DNA of 64,000 nt from Acidobacteriota bacterium (GCA_019239425.1 JAFAZX010000081.1:38721-102720), one strand, 5' to 3'; counted from the stretch's first letter, positions 1 to 13,042 are shown. Made by a program: numbers and translations. The notes: generated by a model from the letters alone, not told the origin.

Positions 1-978
1 GACGTACAGAAGCGCGACGCGCAGCTCGAAGAGGTCGCGCGCCGCGCAGGCGTGCGCGCCGAGCGCGGGCGTCGCTTCGCGGAGCTGACGAGCTTGCGCG
101 TCGGCGGGGCGATTGACTGGCTCTTCGTGCCCGAGACGGAAGAGCAGGCCGCGGCCGTCGTCGGCGCGCTGGAAGAGACAGGGATTGCGTGGCGCGTCCT
201 CGGCGCGGGCAGCAACGTGCTCGCAGACGACCGCGAGCACCGCTACGTCGTCGTCTCGACGCGCGAGGTCAAAGGCAAGGCCGAGTTCGACGGCGAGCGC
301 GTCTCGGTCAGCGCGGGCTTCTCGCTCCCGCGCCTGTGTGTGGAGGCGGCGCGGCAGGGGCTTTCGGGGATTGAAGGCCTGGGCGGCATCCCCGGCACGG
401 TCGGCGGCGCGCTCTGGATGAACGCGGGCGCGTACGGCCACGAGATCGGTCAGGTCGTCGAGACGGTGCGCGTCGCGCGCGAAGGGAAGATCGTCGAGGT
501 GCCGGGCGGCGAAGTGAAGTGGGACTACCGCCACACTTCATTCAAGGAGGGCGAGCTGCTCCTGGGCTGCACGCTCAGGCTCAAACGCGACGACCCCGAG
601 AAGATTAAGGGGCGGATGGAGGAGGCGAAGCAGAAGCGCTTCGCCACGCAGCCGCACGGCGCTCGCTCGGCCGGCTGCTTCTTCAAGAACCCGCCGGGCT
701 CGGGCCTGAGCACGGGGAAGATGATCGACGAGATGGGCATGAAGGGCGAAAAGCGCGGCGGCGCCGTCGTCTCGCCCGTCCACGCCAACTTCATCGTCAC
801 CGAGGGCGAGGACGCCCGCGCGTCGGACGCCTACGCCCTCGCCGAAGAGATACGCGAGCGCTTCCGCCGCGAGCACGGGGTCGAGCTGGAGTACGAGGTC
901 GAGCTGTGGGGGGCCGACGGGGAGTTCAAGGATGAAGGCGGAAGGACGAAGGATGAAGGGGACACGGATGAAAAATAG
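1..978 (+). CDS. murB: UDP-N-acetylenolpyruvoylglucosamine reductase MurB (frame open to window start; GTG at 52 is a possible start)
   Basis: TSLRVGGAIDW, GAGSNVLADD, GLSGIEGLGGIPGTVGGALWMNAGAYG, SAGCFFKNP motifs; followed by ftsQ-ftsA-ftsZ. Confidence 0.93.
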   Translation, partial: DVQKRDAQLEEVARRAGVRAERGRRFAELTSLRVGGAIDWLFVPETEEQAAAVVGALEETGIAWRVLGAGSNVLADDREHRYVVVSTREVKGKAEFDGERVSVSAGFSLPRLCVEAARQGLSGIEGLGGIPGTVGGALWMNAGAYGHEIGQVVETVRVAREGKIVEVPGGEVKWDYRHTSFKEGELLLGCTLRLKRDDPEKIKGRMEEAKQKRFATQPHGARSAGCFFKNPPGSGLSTGKMIDEMGMKGEKRGGAVVSPVHANFIVTEGEDARASDAYALAEEIRERFRREHGVELEYEVELWGADGEFKDEGGRTKDEGDTDEK

Positions 979-1030
979 CTCGACGCGCGAAAGCGAAGCT
1001 TTCATCCTTCGTCCTTCCGCCTTCATCCTT
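928..1030. repeat. Heptamer-repeat hairpin (GGATGAA/GGCGGAA family), perfect 30-bp arms 928-957 / 1001-1030
   Basis: AAGGATGAAGGCGGAAGGACGAAGGATGAA and exact reverse complement. Confidence 0.9.
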
Positions 1031-1044
1031 TCAGAGGAGAAGCA

Positions 1045-2133
1045 GTGAGAGAGCAGGTCATCACACCGCGCGCGGGGCGCGCCGGGGCGAAGGGACGCGG
1101 CGTCTCGGTGCAGCGGCCGACGGCGCGCAAGTCGCGCCCCGCGGCGAAGGACTCGGGGCAGAAGAGCTTCGAGTGGAAGTCCGCGCTCCCGTACGTGCCC
1201 GCCCTGCTCAAGGCCGTGCTCGCCGTCGCGCTCGTCCTCGTCCTGTACGCCGGCTACCGCAACGCCGTCGCGGCCTCCTTCTTCAAGGTGCGTTCGGTGG
1301 ACGTGTCCGGCACCTCGAAAGCCTCGCGCGAAGAGATACGCGCGGCCGTCATCCGCCTTTCGGGCGCGGGCGTCTGGCAGGCAGACCTCGAAATCATCGC
1401 GAAGGAGTTGAAGGGACTGCCGTGGGTGCGCGACGCCGTCGTGACGCGCGTGCTGCCGTCGGGCCTGCGCGTGCGCGTCACCGAGCGCCAGCCGCGCGTC
1501 ATCGCGCTCAACGGCGAAGGGCACCTGGTCTGGGTTGACGACGACGCGGTGCAGCTCGGCGCGGCCACCCCGGGCGACGAAGACTTCTTCGTCCGCGGGC
1601 TCGAAGAGGGGGCGGGCGAGCAGGCGCGGCGCGACAACCAGGCGCGGGTCGAGGCGGCGCTGGCCCTCAAGGCCGACTGGGACAAGTCAGGGCTCTCGAA
1701 GCGCGTGAGCGAGATCGACCTCGGCAACCTCGAAGACGTGCGCGTGCACCTCGCGGGCGACGACGCGGGCGTGCAGGTCGTGCTCGGCGGTCAGGACTAC
1801 GTCAAGCGCTTCCGCAACGCGGTCGCGACGCTCGACGAGAAGGGGCGCGTGCAGAACGGCCGCTGCGTCTCCTACATCAACATGACGACGGGGCGCAGCG
1901 CCATCTTCGGCTTCAAGCCGTGCGCCGCCAACGCGATTCCCGAAGCCGCCGACATCCCGCAGGAGGAGGCGGGCCAGGGCGCGACGCCCGCGCACGCGGC
2001 TTCGACGCGGAGCCAGGGCAGCGCGCCCGCGCGCACGCAGCCGCCGAAGGCGGGCGCGAAGAGGCAGGACGCGGCCCGCCCCTCTTCGGCGGCCGTCAGG
2101 CCGAGGCGCGCCGAGGCGAGCCAGGAGCATTGA
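1045..2133 (+). CDS. ftsQ: Cell division protein FtsQ-like (TM + POTRA)
   Basis: N-terminal TM then FFKVRSVDVSGTSKASREEIRAAV; position between murB and ftsA; GTG start with AGAGGAGA upstream. Confidence 0.85.
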   Translation: MREQVITPRAGRAGAKGRGVSVQRPTARKSRPAAKDSGQKSFEWKSALPYVPALLKAVLAVALVLVLYAGYRNAVAASFFKVRSVDVSGTSKASREEIRAAVIRLSGAGVWQADLEIIAKELKGLPWVRDAVVTRVLPSGLRVRVTERQPRVIALNGEGHLVWVDDDAVQLGAATPGDEDFFVRGLEEGAGEQARRDNQARVEAALALKADWDKSGLSKRVSEIDLGNLEDVRVHLAGDDAGVQVVLGGQDYVKRFRNAVATLDEKGRVQNGRCVSYINMTTGRSAIFGFKPCAANAIPEAADIPQEEAGQGATPAHAASTRSQGSAPARTQPPKAGAKRQDAARPSSAAVRPRRAEASQEH

Positions 2134-2216
2134 AGCGTTAGCGACGAGAGAGTCTCGAGTTGAATTTCGCGCCGGACTAACGAAAACCCCCAGGTCTGCG
2201 AAGGAGCGAAACCCGG

Positions 2217-3551
2217 ATGGCTAAGCACCTGACTCACACGGTCGGACTCGACGTCGGCACCAGCCGCGTGACCTGCATCATCGGCGAACCCGGCGACGGC
2301 GGCCTCCTCGAAATCGTCGGCATCGGCGAGTCGGAGGCGCGCGGCCTGCGCAAGGGCGTCGTCGTCGACCCCGAGGCCGCCGTCGAGTCGATCACGCGCG
2401 CCGTCGAGGAGGCCGAGCGCATGAGCGGGCTCGAAGCCGAGGAGGTCGCCATCAACCTCTCCGGCTCGCACATCATGAGCTTCAACGGGCAGGCCATCGT
2501 CGCCGTCTCGGGGCGCGAGCGCGACCCGGTCTACGAGTCGGGCCACGGGCGTCGCAACGCGCACGCCCCCGTCATCGTCGCGGGCCGCGACCGCGAAATC
2601 ACGCAGGACGACGTGCGCCGCGCGATTGAGTCGGCTTCCGCGATTCAACTCCCGGCGGGCCGAGAGATTGTCGACCGTCTGCCCCAGGAGTTCATCGTCG
2701 ACGACCAGGACGGCATCAACGACCCCGTCGGCATGATCGGGGCGCGCCTGGCCGTCAAAGTCCACATCGTGACGAGCCCCGTCACCGCGCGCCAGAACGT
2801 CATCAACTCGGTCAACCGCGCCGGCCTCGTCGTCGGCGAGATGGTGCTCGAACAACTCGCAGCGGCCGAGGCCACCTTGACCGACGACGACAAGGAGTTC
2901 GGCGCGGCGCTCGTGGACATCGGCGCCGAGACGACCGGGCTCATCATCTACCAGCGCGGCGCCGTGCAGCACACGGCGGTCTTCGCGCTCGGCGGCTCGC
3001 ACTTCACGAACGACATTGCGTTCGGCTTGCGCACGCCGATTCCCGAGGCCGAGAAGATTAAGCGCAACGTCGGCTGCGCGTCGGCGCTGAGTCTGTCGGA
3101 GTCGGAGCGCGGCGAGCTGGTGGACGTGCCCTCGGTCGGCGGCCGGCCGCCGCGCCAACTGTCGAGACAAATCTTGTGCGACATTCTTCAGCCGCGGGCC
3201 GAAGAGGTCTTGTCGCACGTCGCCGACGAGATACGCGAGGCCGGCTGGGAGGGGCAGCTTTCGAGCGGCGTCGTCCTGTCGGGCGGCGGCTCGCTCCTGA
3301 ACGGCATGGTCGAGATCGCCGAGCAGGTCTTCGACGCGCCCGTCCGTTTAGGCTACCCCGAGCGCGACCGCTTCGGCGGACTCGTCGAGGACATCCAGAG
3401 TCCCGCGTGGGCGGCCGCGTCGGGCCTCTGTTTAATTCGCCAGCGGGCGAAATCCGCGGAAATGCGGGCGTCTCTCGCGCGGGCGCAGGCGAGCGGGGGC
3501 TTAGGCGCGCTCGTCTCAAAATTTCGTAACCGTTTTGGTGGTATTTTCTGA
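2217..3551 (+). CDS. ftsA: Cell division protein FtsA
   Basis: [57 protein letters not shown] motifs. Confidence 0.95.
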   Translation: MAKHLTHTVGLDVGTSRVTCIIGEPGDGGLLEIVGIGESEARGLRKGVVVDPEAAVESITRAVEEAERMSGLEAEEVAINLSGSHIMSFNGQAIVAVSGRERDPVYESGHGRRNAHAPVIVAGRDREITQDDVRRAIESASAIQLPAGREIVDRLPQEFIVDDQDGINDPVGMIGARLAVKVHIVTSPVTARQNVINSVNRAGLVVGEMVLEQLAAAEATLTDDDKEFGAALVDIGAETTGLIIYQRGAVQHTAVFALGGSHFTNDIAFGLRTPIPEAEKIKRNVGCASALSLSESERGELVDVPSVGGRPPRQLSRQILCDILQPRAEEVLSHVADEIREAGWEGQLSSGVVLSGGGSLLNGMVEIAEQVFDAPVRLGYPERDRFGGLVEDIQSPAWAAASGLCLIRQRAKSAEMRASLARAQASGGLGALVSKFRNRFGGIF

Positions 3552-3686
3552 GTAGATGTTGTATGCTGCCGCGCCAGCCGGCACAAGATGTAGCCCTCAA
3601 TATTTTGTTGTCGGCGGCGCGCACAGCCCAAGATAACCGCACGACACCTTACGGGGCGGTCTGAGGCTTCGGAAGGAGAGAGGAAA

Positions 3687-4841
<1,155 letters not shown>

Positions 4842-4844
4842 AGG

Positions 4845-5000
4845 ACAGTAGGCAGTAGGCAGATGGCAGTCGGCAGTCGGCTTAAAGACAAAGTGGCTTG
4901 AAGGATTCGGAGGCGGCGAGTTAAGGCTCGCCGCCTCAAAAATTTTTCGGAGCGTTTCTGTCTTCAACTGCCTACTGCCGTCTGCCTACTGCCTACTGCT
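4845..5000. repeat. Heptamer-repeat hairpin (GTAGGCA family) with internal GAGGCGGCGAG/CTCGCCGCCTC hairpin
   Basis: CAGTAGGCAGTAGGCAGATGGCAGTCGGCAGT ... ACTGCCTACTGCCGTCTGCCTACTGCCTACTG. Confidence 0.85.
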
Positions 5001-5248
5001 CTCCCAGCCTTGAACTTTACTTAATCGTCGTGTATTGTGTCGCGCAAACCCTGACAGGATTGAAATCAACCACGGGTAAAGACCGTTTCTCGTCTGTCTA
5101 CTTCAGACCGCAGAATGTGTGGGGATGCCGACCGGGCAGACAGTGCCCGCCGTGTCTCGCCTTCTATTCAATCCTGTCGCCGCGTACACGGCGCGGGCGG
5201 CCCCGTTTCATGCAAGTTATCTGGCACTGTTGGAGGTGAGGAGACAAA

Positions 5249-5734
5249 GTGAACCGCAAACTGATTCGCACGACACTGGCCGAGGTCAAGGGTCGCGAGA
5301 CGGCGCCGCAGGCGCGTGAGAATTCGGAGAGGTCGGAGAGGCCAGAGAGGTCGGAGAGGCCGGCGCCGCCGCCGCGCGCGCCGCAGCACCGCCCTTCGGG
5401 CGGCGGGGCCGCCCCGCGCGAGGCGCGTGAGTCCTCCCCGGCCCGCGACCGCGACTCCTCTTCGGCCGCCGCCCTCGGGCGCAAGAAGATTCCGCCCGCC
5501 GAGACGAGCGCCGAAATCTTCTACTACAAGAAGCAGATGGATCAGCACACGCCGATGATCATCGTGCTGACCGACGGCGAGGAGGTCGAGGGCACCATCG
5601 AGTGGTACGACCGCACCGCGCTCAAGATCAACCGCAAGGGCGCGCCCAACATCATGCTGCTCAAGCACAACATCAAGTACATGTTCAAGGCCGAAGACCG
5701 CGACGGCGGCGGCAGCGAAGAGACCGGCGACTGA
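5249..5734 (+). CDS. Hfq-like Sm-domain protein with ~80-aa low-complexity N-terminal extension
   Basis: C-terminal [52 protein letters not shown] resembles the Hfq Sm1/Sm2 arrangement. Confidence 0.7.
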   Translation: MNRKLIRTTLAEVKGRETAPQARENSERSERPERSERPAPPPRAPQHRPSGGGAAPREARESSPARDRDSSSAAALGRKKIPPAETSAEIFYYKKQMDQHTPMIIVLTDGEEVEGTIEWYDRTALKINRKGAPNIMLLKHNIKYMFKAEDRDGGGSEETGD

Positions 5735-5838
5735 ACTGAAGTGGACGACGCCGGGGGAGAGAGGCCCTCGCGGGGGCGGCCCCGGCGGCCGTCCGCGCTT
5801 CCCCCCGACACCCTCACCCGAGGCACCGGCTCCGAGAG

Positions 5839-6903
5839 ATGAAAGACTCTTCATCCAACCCCGCCGCGGCGGGGCGCACGGGCGCGCGCGCCCCGCGCAT
5901 CGGCATCACGATGGGCGACCCCGCAGGCATCGGCCCCGAGGTCGTCCTCAAGGCCGTGGCCGAGCCCGAGGTGCTCGCGGCCTGCGTGCCCGTCATCGTC
6001 GGCGACGCGCGGCACCTCGCGCACGCCGCGCGCACGCTCGACCTCCGGTGCGGCTACGACATCGTGCGCCGCGGAGAAGCCTTCCCCGAAGAGACGAACG
6101 GCCCCGTCATCTACCACCTCGACAACATCCGGGGGACGGTCGCGCCGGGCGTCGAGTCGGGCGACGCGGGCCGCGCCGCGGCCGAGTACATCGAGGCGGC
6201 GGTCGAGCTGTGCGGCGCGGGCGCCGTCGACGCCATTGCCACCGCGCCCATCAACAAGCGCGCGCTCTTCCTGGGCGGCTACAGCTTCCCGGGCCACACG
6301 GAGTTCCTCGCGCACCTGACGGGGAGCGCGGAGTCCGCGATGGCCTTCGTCGCCTCGAACCTGCGCATCGTCCTCATCTCCACGCACGTCCCCCTGGCCG
6401 AGGCCATCCGCCTCGTCGAGAAGGAGCGCATCACGCGCGTCACGCGGCTCGCCAACCGCGAGCTGAAGCGCTGGGGCATCGAGCGCCCGCGCATCGCCGT
6501 CGCGGCCCTGAACCCGCACGGCGCGGAGGGCGGGCTGTTCGGCGTCGAGGAGGCGGCCGAGATCATGCCGGCCGTCCAAGCTTGCCGCGAGGAGGGCTTG
6601 GAGGTCTCGGGGCCGCATTCGGCCGACACGGTCTTCCTGCGCGCCTCGCGCGGCGAGTTCGACGCCGTGATTTCGTGTTACCATGACCAGGCGATGATCC
6701 CCGTGAAGTGCCTCTCGTTCGGCGAGGCGGTCAACGTCACGCTGGGTCTGCCGTTCATCCGCACCTCCGTCGACCACGGCACGGCCTTCGACATCGCGGG
6801 CCGCGGCGTCGCGGAGCATTCGAGTATGGTCGCCGCCATCACCCTGGCCGCGCGCCTCGCGCGCGCCGACGAGAGCGGCAGGGCAGTTGAAGTGGAAGGA
6901 TGA
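5839..6903 (+). CDS. pdxA: 4-hydroxythreonine-4-phosphate dehydrogenase PdxA
   Basis: IGITMGDPAGIGPEVVLKA, GHTEFLAHLTG, AALNPHGAEGGLFG, SCYHDQAMIPVK. Confidence 0.95.
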   Translation: MKDSSSNPAAAGRTGARAPRIGITMGDPAGIGPEVVLKAVAEPEVLAACVPVIVGDARHLAHAARTLDLRCGYDIVRRGEAFPEETNGPVIYHLDNIRGTVAPGVESGDAGRAAAEYIEAAVELCGAGAVDAIATAPINKRALFLGGYSFPGHTEFLAHLTGSAESAMAFVASNLRIVLISTHVPLAEAIRLVEKERITRVTRLANRELKRWGIERPRIAVAALNPHGAEGGLFGVEEAAEIMPAVQACREEGLEVSGPHSADTVFLRASRGEFDAVISCYHDQAMIPVKCLSFGEAVNVTLGLPFIRTSVDHGTAFDIAGRGVAEHSSMVAAITLAARLARADESGRAVEVEG

Positions 6904-6974
6904 AGGCGGAAGGATGAAGGATGAAGTAACCGCTGTCTTCCCTTCATCCTTCATCCTTCCGCCTTCATCCTTCC
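6894..6974. repeat. Heptamer-repeat hairpin (GGATGAA family), perfect 33-bp arms 6894-6926 / 6942-6974
   Basis: GGAAGGATGAAGGCGGAAGGATGAAGGATGAAG and exact reverse complement, 15-nt loop. Confidence 0.9.
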
Positions 6975-6998
6975 AAATACCCGGAGGTTTTCAAGCAC

Positions 6999-7406
6999 GT
7001 GTCAGCAGAGAGTGAGGCCTCACGGCGCATCCTCGTGGCCGACGACGACCCGGCGATTTTGCGCCTGGTGACGGCCATCGTCGAGAAGGAGGGCTACACG
7101 GTGGTGCCCGCGCGCGACGGCCGCGAGGCGTACCAACTCCTCCAGAAGGGCGGCGACTTCGACGCCTGCATCTTCGACGTGGTGATGCCGCACATCCAGG
7201 GGCCGGAACTCGTCCGCTACATGAAGACCGAGCGGAAGCTGATGAAGATTCCGGTGATGATGATGACGGCCGAGCAGAACCCGAAACTCTCCTCCGACAG
7301 CTTCTCCGCCGGGGCCGTCGTCTTCCTCCCCAAGCCCTTCACGACCTCTCAGCTCCAGACCATGCTGCGCATGCTGATCAACAAGTCGCGCGGCGAGCAG
7401 GGTTAA
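6999..7406 (+). CDS. Single-domain response regulator (REC)
   Basis: ILVADDDPAILRLV, DACIFDVVMP, PVMMMTAEQ, FLPKPF. Confidence 0.88.
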   Translation: MSAESEASRRILVADDDPAILRLVTAIVEKEGYTVVPARDGREAYQLLQKGGDFDACIFDVVMPHIQGPELVRYMKTERKLMKIPVMMMTAEQNPKLSSDSFSAGAVVFLPKPFTTSQLQTMLRMLINKSRGEQG

Positions 7407-7448
7407 ACCCGCGGCCGGACATCCAGGGGGAAGGACGAGGAGAATTTT

Positions 7449-8129
7449 ATGAACCGACCGAATCCTTCGCACGCGACGCGCGCCGCGCTCTGCGGCGCCG
7501 CGCTCCTCATGCTCGCGGCCCTCTGCGCGGCGGGCGCGGGCGCGCAGTCGGGCCGCAAGGCGCAGAAGCCGCTCGGGCTGCCCACCGAGAAGCCGACGCC
7601 GGCCGACCCCGCGGACAAGCCCGCCGCGCCGAAGAACGTCGAGCCGACGGTCACCTTCCTCGTCCTGAAGGACGACACGCTCTCGGTCAGCTACGACTCT
7701 CTGGCGCGCGACGACGTGGCCGCGGCCTTCGTCGAGAGGCTGCGGCGGGTCGGCCGCGACGTGGAGGTGAAGGACGGCGGCAAGGGGCGGCGGCAGGAGG
7801 CGCGCGAGCAAGCGAAGAAGCAGGAGAAGGCCTTCGTCGTCTTCTTCCAGATGGAGGAGACCGGCATCGGCTCAAGCTCCCAGACCGACCTGCGCGGGAT
7901 GGTGATGCGGACTTACGTCTACACGCCGAAGACGGGCGACCTCAAGTTCTCAGACACGATCTTCCAGCGGCCTTACTATGACTCGGCGCGCGTCGGCGGC
8001 GTGCGCGTGCCCGTCCCGACGCGGCGCATCGAGCGCTACCCCTCGCAGTACCAGCTCCAGCAGGCCGCGCGCGACGCCGCCGACCGCCTCCTCTCGCGCT
8101 TCAACATCACCCCGCCGCCGGAACAATGA
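7449..8129 (+). CDS. Secreted hypothetical protein
   Basis: ORF with hydrophobic signal-like N-terminus ALCGAALLMLAALCAAGAGAQ. Confidence 0.6.
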   Translation: MNRPNPSHATRAALCGAALLMLAALCAAGAGAQSGRKAQKPLGLPTEKPTPADPADKPAAPKNVEPTVTFLVLKDDTLSVSYDSLARDDVAAAFVERLRRVGRDVEVKDGGKGRRQEAREQAKKQEKAFVVFFQMEETGIGSSSQTDLRGMVMRTYVYTPKTGDLKFSDTIFQRPYYDSARVGGVRVPVPTRRIERYPSQYQLQQAARDAADRLLSRFNITPPPEQ

Positions 8130-9217
8130 GAGTAGGCAGGAGGCAGATGGCAGCAGGCAGTAAGGAGGATGAGAGGCACGCCGTCTCTCATCCTCCTTTA
8201 TTGTCGAAGACGAAGGGCAGGGTGTTTCTCGTCTTCGCTTTCGCCCTCTGCCTTTTGTCCGTCGACGCGTCGGCGCAGAAGAAGCCGAAGCCGGCGCTGA
8301 AGGCTTCGGACGCGCGGCGGGCCGTCGCGGAGGCGCCGGGGTTCGCGCTGTCGAAGGGCGCGGTGAAGGTCAAGGAGGTGAGTCCGGCCGGCTCGACGCC
8401 CGTGACGGTCTCGGCCGTCGTGACCGAGGCGTTCCGGCTCGTGCGCGTCGAGGACGAGCGCGTCGAGCAGACGGGCGGCGTCTTCAGGGTCAAGCGCTGG
8501 CGCGCCGCCGAGTTCCGCACGGGCGACCGCGCTTGGGAGGAGTTCGAACTCTTCGCGGAGGCCGTCGGCCCGGAGCGGCTCGAAGCCGCGCGCGCGGCGC
8601 TCGAAGAGCTGGTCACGGAGTTCGAGGCGCGGCAGGCGAAGGTCGGGGCCGGCTGGGAGGTCACGGCGCGCACCGCGGAGGAGGAGGCCGTCAACGCCGG
8701 CAAGTCCGGCTCGAAGAAGCAGGAGAAGAAACGCGAGGAGGAGAAGCAGCCGGCGGCCGAGCCCCTGACGCGCGGGCCGCTCACCATCAAGCAGCTCTCC
8801 TTCATGGGCTCTTCGGCCGTGGCCGAGGTCGAAGTCGCGGGCGTCTTCACCCTGGCGAGGGACGCGCGCGGCCGCTGGCGCGCGACCGGCTTCGAAGTCG
8901 GCGGCGAGACGGTCGGCGACCCGGAGGCGCTCTGGCGCGCGGTCAACGAGCGCAAGGCGGCGCGCGCGCGCGCAGACCTCGCGGAGATCAGAGAGGCGCT
9001 CGACGCCTTCCGCCGCGAGCGCGGCTTCTACGTCGTCGGCGAGGACTCGGTCGTCCTCTTCGACCACCTCAGCCCGCGCTACGCCAGGCGCGTCATACGC
9101 CTCGACCCCTGGCACAACCCCTACCGCTACAACGGCACGCAAGCCTCTTACACACTCACCTCCGACGGCCCCGACGGCAAGCGCGACACCACCGACGACA
9201 TCGGAAGGCAAAAGTAA
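8126..9217 (+). CDS. Secreted hypothetical protein with GspG-like C-terminal segment (true start probably downstream, e.g. GTG ~8222)
   Basis: RVFLVFAFALCLLSVDASAQ signal-like; C-terminal RRVIRLDPWHNPYRYNGTQASYTLTSDGPDGKRDTTDDI resembles pseudopilin C-terminus. Confidence 0.6.
   Translation: MRVGRRQMAAGSKEDERHAVSHPPLLSKTKGRVFLVFAFALCLLSVDASAQKKPKPALKASDARRAVAEAPGFALSKGAVKVKEVSPAGSTPVTVSAVVTEAFRLVRVEDERVEQTGGVFRVKRWRAAEFRTGDRAWEEFELFAEAVGPERLEAARAALEELVTEFEARQAKVGAGWEVTARTAEEEAVNAGKSGSKKQEKKREEEKQPAAEPLTRGPLTIKQLSFMGSSAVAEVEVAGVFTLARDARGRWRATGFEVGGETVGDPEALWRAVNERKAARARADLAEIREALDAFRRERGFYVVGEDSVVLFDHLSPRYARRVIRLDPWHNPYRYNGTQASYTLTSDGPDGKRDTTDDIGRQK
8130..8165. repeat. Heptamer-repeat arm (GTAGGCA family) without a partner arm, next to a short IR at ~8160-8202
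   Basis: GAGAGTAGGCAGGAGGCAGATGGCAGCAGGCAGTAA. Confidence 0.65.
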
Positions 9218-9281
9218 AAAGGCAAAAGGCAAAAGTGAAGGCGGCTTGCCCGCTCTTACTTTTGCCTTTCCTTTACGCCTT
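9205..9281. repeat. Heptamer-repeat hairpin (GGCAAAA family) between convergent genes
   Basis: AAGGCAAAAGTAAAAAGGCAAAAGGCAAAAGTGAAG ... CTTACTTTTGCCTTTCCTTTACGCCTT. Confidence 0.75.
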
Positions 9282-10049
9282 GACGACGATGAGGTGGCTC
9301 TGCGAGAGCTTCAGCTCGCGGAACTTGGAGGGGCGGGGTGTGCCCGTGCCGAAGTCTGGGTGTGTGATGTCGGGCATGCCGAGTTCGTCGATCAGTTCTT
9401 TGACGAAGCCGACCATGCCGTAGTCGTGTGTGGCGTAGAGGCCGCGCTGGAGGCCGCGCTTGGCGATGCGCGTGAGTGAGCCGGCGAGCGGCAGGCGGCC
9501 GAGCCGGCTGTTGTGCAGGCGCGTGGCGGCGCGGCTCAGCCGGTAGCGCAACTGGCTCCGGTCGGTGCGGCGCGGGCGGTAGCGCACGCCGTCGGGCCAG
9601 AAGTCCCAGTAGCCCGTGCCCCAGTCTTCGATGACGTAGAGGCCGCCCGGCTTGAGGTGTCGGTCGAAGAGGTGCCAGAAGCTGACGCGGGCCAGCTCGC
9701 CGACGTGCGAGCAGTCGTCGATGATGACGTCGAAACCCTCGGGCGCGCACTCGCGCGCGATGCGGTCGAGGAGCGCGGTGTCCTGCTGCCCGCCCCGGTA
9801 GAGGCGTACGCGCCCGGTCGGGTCTTCGATCTCGGCCGGGTTGAGGTCGAGGCCGGCGATACGGCCGCGCTCGAAGTAGTCGCGCCAGAGCAGGAGCGAG
9901 CCGCCCTTGAGGACGCCGAGCTCTAACAGCCGCACGTCTTTGTCGAGCAGCGGGCGGAAATACTCCTCGTAGTTGCGCAGGTAGTGCGTGTGCTGCGCCT
10001 TGTCCGTGTCGTAGTTCGAGGCGTCGAGCGCCCTTTTCGTCGAAGTCAT
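9273..10049 (-). CDS. Class I SAM-dependent methyltransferase family protein
   Basis: VRLLELGVLKGGSLLLWRDYF, GLDLNP, FDVIIDDCSH, LKPGGLYVIEDWGTGYW. Confidence 0.75.
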   Translation of the reverse strand: MTSTKRALDASNYDTDKAQHTHYLRNYEEYFRPLLDKDVRLLELGVLKGGSLLLWRDYFERGRIAGLDLNPAEIEDPTGRVRLYRGGQQDTALLDRIARECAPEGFDVIIDDCSHVGELARVSFWHLFDRHLKPGGLYVIEDWGTGYWDFWPDGVRYRPRRTDRSQLRYRLSRAATRLHNSRLGRLPLAGSLTRIAKRGLQRGLYATHDYGMVGFVKELIDELGMPDITHPDFGTGTPRPSKFRELKLSQSHLIVVKA

Positions 10050-10050
10050 A

Positions 10051-11076
10051 TCAGACCTTTCTCAAGTAAAAAATTGCCTGGTCGCCTTCGCCGGTTCTAT
10101 TCAACTCTCGGGCGCGCGCTTCGAAGGCGGCGAGCTCTTCGGGCGCGAAGACGGAGTCGGAAGGGTTGACGAAGTAGGAGCGCGGGTCTGTGAGCGGGAT
10201 GTCGCGCGCGTACTGCTCGCTCCCCCAGAACTGGAAGGCCGTCGAGTCGTAGGCGACTTCGTCGACGCTGAACCCGGCCCCCTCGGCCAGAGACCTGAAG
10301 GTCTGCTCGGTGTAGAGGAAGAGGTGGCGCGGCGCGTCGAGCTGAACCCAGTCGACGCCGTACTCCGCCCAGGCGCGCGCGACGACGGGGATGCGGATGA
10401 CGGCGTAGTGCCCCGGCCTCAAGACCCTGCGAATCTCTGCGAGCGCCCGGCGCGCGTCCGGCACGTGTTCGAGCGAATGGTTGGCGAGGACGAGGTCGAA
10501 CTGGCGCGTGAGGTCGGAGAGTTCGGCCTTGAGCACGCGCACGCCGCTCTCGTATTCGATCTCCCCGGCCACGAACGGGTCGACGCCCACCAGATCTGTA
10601 AAGCCGAAGTGGCCGAGCGAGACGAGCGTCGCGCCCGCGCCGGAGCCTACGTCGAGGACGCCCGAGTCCGGTTGCAGCCGCAGGTCGAGCCGCGTCTCCG
10701 AGAGGTACGGCGGGAAGCCGACGACCACACGCCCCGCGCGCGCGGCGAGCAGTCGCCCGAGCGGGCGGCGCAGCTCGCCGAGCGGACGACGACGCCCGCA
10801 GTAGTAGCGCGCCGCGCGGCCCCTGATGAACGTCGCGGCGCGGCGTGCCAGTCTCTTCTTGAGCCCGGCCCCGGCCGCCTGCTCGGGCGGGCGCAGGGAG
10901 TAGTAGTCGCCCGCGTAGTACGGGGCGAGGTCGGGCACCTCGCTTATGTGGAGCGTGCCGCAGGCGGCGCACTCCAGATAGTCGAACTCGTCGCGCGTCC
11001 CCGCGAACATCTCGCGCGCGCGGTGCAGGCGGTTGCCCTCGCTGTTGCCGCAGACGCGACAGGCTCTCTCTCCCAT
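10051..11076 (-). CDS. Class I SAM methyltransferase with N-terminal zinc-ribbon-like CxxC motifs
   Basis: CRVCGNSEG...CAACGTLH, GVLDVGSGAGATLVSL, FDLVLANHSLEHVPD; start set at the ATG encoding MGERACRVCGN. Confidence 0.75.
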   Translation of the reverse strand: MGERACRVCGNSEGNRLHRAREMFAGTRDEFDYLECAACGTLHISEVPDLAPYYAGDYYSLRPPEQAAGAGLKKRLARRAATFIRGRAARYYCGRRRPLGELRRPLGRLLAARAGRVVVGFPPYLSETRLDLRLQPDSGVLDVGSGAGATLVSLGHFGFTDLVGVDPFVAGEIEYESGVRVLKAELSDLTRQFDLVLANHSLEHVPDARRALAEIRRVLRPGHYAVIRIPVVARAWAEYGVDWVQLDAPRHLFLYTEQTFRSLAEGAGFSVDEVAYDSTAFQFWGSEQYARDIPLTDPRSYFVNPSDSVFAPEELAAFEARARELNRTGEGDQAIFYLRKV

Positions 11077-11325
11077 TGACTCCACCGGCGGGTGAATTAT
11101 CGCCCCGACGAAAACGGCGGCATTATACATGCGCGCCGCGCCCGCAAAGCGCCCCGGAAAATCAGCTTGACGCTCGGTCGGCGCGGGTGTTAGGTTTGAT
11201 TTGCGGCCTTCGTGCGTGGTTTCAGGCGAGGGGCCGCCGAACATGCCCTGCCGACGCCCACGCGCGAAAGCGTTCCTTTACTTGCCCCCTCGGAGCGTTC
11301 GGCCCCCTGACACAAGGAGACTCTT

Positions 11326-13042
<1,717 letters not shown>

